This document shows positions 13,895 through 15,925 of a stretch of DNA of 15,925 nucleotides, piece by piece. A program made the position numbers and the translations under genes. Position 1 is the first letter of the stretch; every line of letters starts with the position of its first letter. Where the stretch lies: NCBI GenBank assembly GCA_018396795.1, contig JAGTRH010000009.1:1-15925 (forward strand). The letters run 5' to 3'. The DNA is from Candidatus Bathyarchaeota archaeon (GTDB lineage: Archaea > Thermoproteota > Bathyarchaeia > Bathyarchaeales > B26-1). The notes under the pieces are model-generated. The model searched no databases. It was not told where the DNA came from and saw only the letters and a list, made by a program, of their open reading frames with translations.

Positions 13895-14932
13895 CTAACC
13901 ATATATCCTGTTTATTTCTTTTTGTCTGTTTTCAATAAAATCGATGAAGCTTTCCAGTGAAGGATCCTCCTCAGCCTCCTCATGAACTAGTTCTGCTATG
14001 CTGAGTAGGGATGCTGCTACATGGGTGCGTGCGGGCTCGGATTTTATCTCAGGCTTAATGAGGGCTGCTATTCTCTTTTCAAAATCATTGAAAGTTAGGA
14101 CTCTATCCACGAGGAGAATAAAGGATTCGGTTATTCCCCTTTCCAAATCCTGTTTTTCATCCGATATCAAGTTAGCTGCCAGATTTTTTAGGGCAGGTTT
14201 CACTATGTCCTCTCTAAACCAATTGAAAAGTTTGCTCTTCTTATCTGATGACGGAAGAAAGCTTGAAACAGGGGCGCTAATAGTTTTAGGCTCTTTTTTA
14301 ATGTGTTCCGCCATTTTGTGAATGTTTGACATTTTAATAGTTTCCATCGCTGCTAGTACCAGCGACTTCACCCCCAAAACCACTTCTTTTCTTCTGAAAC
14401 CCTCTAACATTTTTTCCAGAGCATGCTTGGCTTCCTCAAAGGAAACCTCCTTTGAAATAAAAGACTTGAAAAGCTCCAAGATTTTTGCTCTTGTTTCCAG
14501 AGCTTCACTGTAACCAACGCTGTCTAGCGTCAAAATTCTATAACCTGGATCCAGAACTTGCTTGTCAAACCACCTTACAACTATGTATTCATCGGTAACT
14601 CTCTCCAAGTCTTCAGGAGTAAGTTTGTGCTCCACTTCTTCTAACTCATTGTAAAGCTGTGAAGCGAATGTTTCAAATACTGAGAATACATAGGTTTGGA
14701 GGGCTTCGTCCAATTTGAGATCTGCTAAAATCTTCTCAACCCTCTTTTTAAACAAGGCCTCAGAAATTTTTCCCTCCACACGCTCTTTAAAATATGGAAA
14801 CACCTTCTCCTTAACTATTGGAGCTTCCTCAATAAAATTAGTCACAATACTGTCTAGGACGCCGAAAACCACATACTCAAAAAATTCTCTTAGAATTTTT
14901 AGATTCTCTTCCGAATCAAAAATGTAGGGCAT
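13895..14932 (-). CDS. All-helical protein of unknown function upstream of ESCRT-III
   Basis: I do not recognise this 345-residue protein. It has no Cys cluster, signal peptide or membrane segment, and is almost entirely predicted helix with charged amphipathic repeats. Examples are KILREFFEYVVFGVLDSIV, LFKKRVEKILADLKLDEALQ, AKILELFKSFISKEVSFEEA and the C-terminal SLESFIDFIENRQKEINRIYG. A Ser/Pro break near 215-230 (SAPVSSFLPSS) divides it into two helical halves of similar size, which could be two related bundles; a self-alignment would tell. The ATG has GGTGA 6-7 nt upstream. It begins 16 nt after the preceding gene, so those two are almost certainly cotranscribed. ESCRT-III follows 96 nt later. 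The context suggests a partner of the ESCRT-III protein, but nothing in the sequence proves it. Confidence 0.65.
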   Translation of the reverse strand: MPYIFDSEENLKILREFFEYVVFGVLDSIVTNFIEEAPIVKEKVFPYFKERVEGKISEALFKKRVEKILADLKLDEALQTYVFSVFETFASQLYNELEEVEHKLTPEDLERVTDEYIVVRWFDKQVLDPGYRILTLDSVGYSEALETRAKILELFKSFISKEVSFEEAKHALEKMLEGFRRKEVVLGVKSLVLAAMETIKMSNIHKMAEHIKKEPKTISAPVSSFLPSSDKKSKLFNWFREDIVKPALKNLAANLISDEKQDLERGITESFILLVDRVLTFNDFEKRIAALIKPEIKSEPARTHVAASLLSIAELVHEEAEEDPSLESFIDFIENRQKEINRIYG

Positions 14933-14948
14933 TCAAATTCACCAATAA

Positions 14949-15925
14949 TCATTCGATGAGTGACCTGCGCAGTTGCTCGATTTTTTCGAAAGTTTTCCTC
15001 TTTAAGAAAACATATTCATCCTCAGTCATCCTACCTAACTCAAAGTACTCATGTAGGCTCCTCAAATATTTCTGGAATTTCTCTATCTGCCTGAGAATCT
15101 CTTCCTGCCTTTTCTCCTTATCAGATACCTGTTCTTTCCCCTCTTCCTCTATTGGTTGTACACTTACTGGTTTACTAATTTCCGGTTCGCTTACTGGTTT
15201 ACTAATTTCTGGTTTAACGCCCTCTTCGGCGCTTATTCTGGGTATTGGTGGTGGGCTGGGTAATTCTGGAAGTTCCTCCTCTGCCATGGTTTCTCTCGTT
15301 AAGGGTTTTGGTCTTGGTGTGCGGGGAGCCGCCTTTAAGCCTTTAACTATCTCTTTAATTGTTGTTACCATGCCTGCTGCTTCATTTTTAAGCGCCGAAG
15401 TGGATGAAACGCCAATTACCGTGTTTTCCTCTGTTTCAACTATCCCTACGGCTAATCTTGACTTCTCCTTGGAGGCTAAAACTACAGGTACACTTTTTGT
15501 CGCTTCTATCTCTATTTGCCAACCTTCCTCCTTCAATTTTGTGTAGATTTCACGGATGGCTTCTCTGCTGTGCGCCTGTGTCACTATTGGTTCTGCTACT
15601 CCCTCCATTTTGGGAGCAGGATATAAATGATCATAAAATCGGTATTCCAAGACTCGTTTAAGGTAGTCGGAGGCCAAGTCCGTTGGTAAGCTGAGTATAG
15701 GTGGGGCTGGTATTGATATGTCTGGGGCCACTTCCACCATTTCTTCTTCTGTAACTTCTTCCAAAGCTTCTAAAGCCTCGGCCTCTGCTTCGGGTGTGCC
15801 TCCTGTTTCCTCAACAGTTTTCTCAATTTCTGGAGTGGCAACCTGTTTTGGAGCAATGGCTGTGAGTTCCTCAATTATCTTGGGAAGGGCTTCGCGGCCA
15901 GAATGCTGACTCAGCCTGGGTCTTA
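14949..15925 (-). CDS. Acidic/Pro-rich protein with small alpha-beta domain and SHOCT-like C-terminus (cut by right edge)
   Basis: About 325 codons are visible. The frame stays open to the window edge with no ATG upstream, so the TTG at 15764 is not a credible start and the gene's 5' end lies outside. The visible N-terminal part is acidic and low in complexity (EAEAEALEALEEVTEEEM). A Pro-rich stretch follows (ISIPAPPILSLP), then a compact alpha-beta domain of about 110 residues: DYLKRVLEYRFYDHLYP, REIYTKLKEEGWQIEIEA, then strands PVVLASKEKSRLAVGIV and NTVIGVSSTSA, and helix TTIKEIVKGLK. A second Pro-rich linker contains a 9-residue tandem repeat (EISKPVSEP). The last 55 residues form a helical hairpin, YFELGRMTEDEYVFLKRK, resembling SHOCT and the ends of two other proteins here. 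I do not recognise the alpha-beta domain. It sits 16 nt before the helical-protein gene, in the ESCRT-III cluster. Confidence 0.65.
   Translation of the reverse strand, partial: RPRLSQHSGREALPKIIEELTAIAPKQVATPEIEKTVEETGGTPEAEAEALEALEEVTEEEMVEVAPDISIPAPPILSLPTDLASDYLKRVLEYRFYDHLYPAPKMEGVAEPIVTQAHSREAIREIYTKLKEEGWQIEIEATKSVPVVLASKEKSRLAVGIVETEENTVIGVSSTSALKNEAAGMVTTIKEIVKGLKAAPRTPRPKPLTRETMAEEELPELPSPPPIPRISAEEGVKPEISKPVSEPEISKPVSVQPIEEEGKEQVSDKEKRQEEILRQIEKFQKYLRSLHEYFELGRMTEDEYVFLKRKTFEKIEQLRRSLIE
15163..15216 (-). repeat. 27-bp in-frame tandem duplication
   Basis: Two copies of a 27-nt unit starting at 15163 and 15190 (CTTACTGGTTTACTAATTTC on the plus strand) are nearly identical over about 25 nt. 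They encode EISKPVS twice in the Pro/Glu-rich linker of the right-edge protein. It looks like a recent slippage duplication in a tolerant linker. Confidence 0.7.

Noticed and set aside
14956..15546. 196-codon plus-strand ORF
   Set aside because: It is antisense to the right-edge gene. Its Ser/Leu-rich composition mirrors the Glu/Lys-rich sense strand, and no recognisable domain is present.
14949..15764. TTG at 15764 as the start of the right-edge protein
   Set aside because: The frame continues open to 15925 with protein-like acidic sequence and no stop, and the TTG lacks a ribosome site. The gene is 5'-truncated by the window instead.
1..15925. CRISPR arrays, insertion sequences or phage genes
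   Set aside because: No regularly spaced repeats, transposase or integrase motifs, or terminal inverted repeats were seen on either strand.

Overview
The window is archaeal. It carries an Alba chromatin protein, a 20S proteasome alpha subunit, the two radical-SAM enzymes that make the F420 chromophore, a two-domain archaeal-type sugar-nucleotide synthase, frequent TTG and GTG starts, and Shine-Dalgarno motifs complementary to the archaeal 16S 3' end. It also codes for proteins that look like parts of the eukaryotic membrane-trafficking toolkit: an ESCRT-III (Snf7-family) protein, a stand-alone MIT-domain protein, a longin-like domain on a long coiled coil, and a zinc-finger protein with a GRAM/PH-like domain. 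This mix suggests a TACK- or Asgard-grade lineage (Bathyarchaeia-like would fit), but no rRNA is present and the lineage cannot be fixed from this window. I see no tRNA, rRNA, CRISPR array or insertion sequence.

Layout. 1-101 (-): first codons of a Cys-rich protein, probably NusA/KH-like, cut by the left edge. 338-613 (-): Alba. 911-2968 (+): longin-like/coiled-coil protein, convergent with the next cluster. 6409 down to 2979 (-): pheA, cofG and cofH, an aromatic amino acid/F420 operon. 6578-7360 (+): class II glutamine amidotransferase. 7501-9422 (+): sugar-nucleotide synthase followed by an MIT-domain protein with a HEPN-like C-terminal half. 10138-9437 (-): psmA, convergent with the MIT gene over a perfect hairpin. 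11187-10363 (-): Cys-rich protein of unknown function. 11591-13081 (+): zinc-finger/GRAM-like protein. 15925-13163 (-): three genes in a row, namely a protein cut by the right edge, an all-helical protein, and the ESCRT-III homologue.

How the genes may work together. pheA, cofG and cofH all draw on the chorismate/tyrosine branch. cofG and cofH overlap by 4 nt and jointly make 8-hydroxy-5-deazaflavin (FO), the chromophore of coenzyme F420. The rest of the window is notable for scattered parts of a possible membrane-remodelling system. ESCRT-III tails normally bind MIT domains, and both kinds of protein occur here about 4 kb apart. Three otherwise unrelated proteins (the longin/coiled-coil protein, the zinc-finger/GRAM protein and the right-edge protein) end in a similar short helical hairpin resembling a SHOCT domain. 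That these genes form one system is inference from domain content and proximity. No Vps4-type ATPase is seen in the window.
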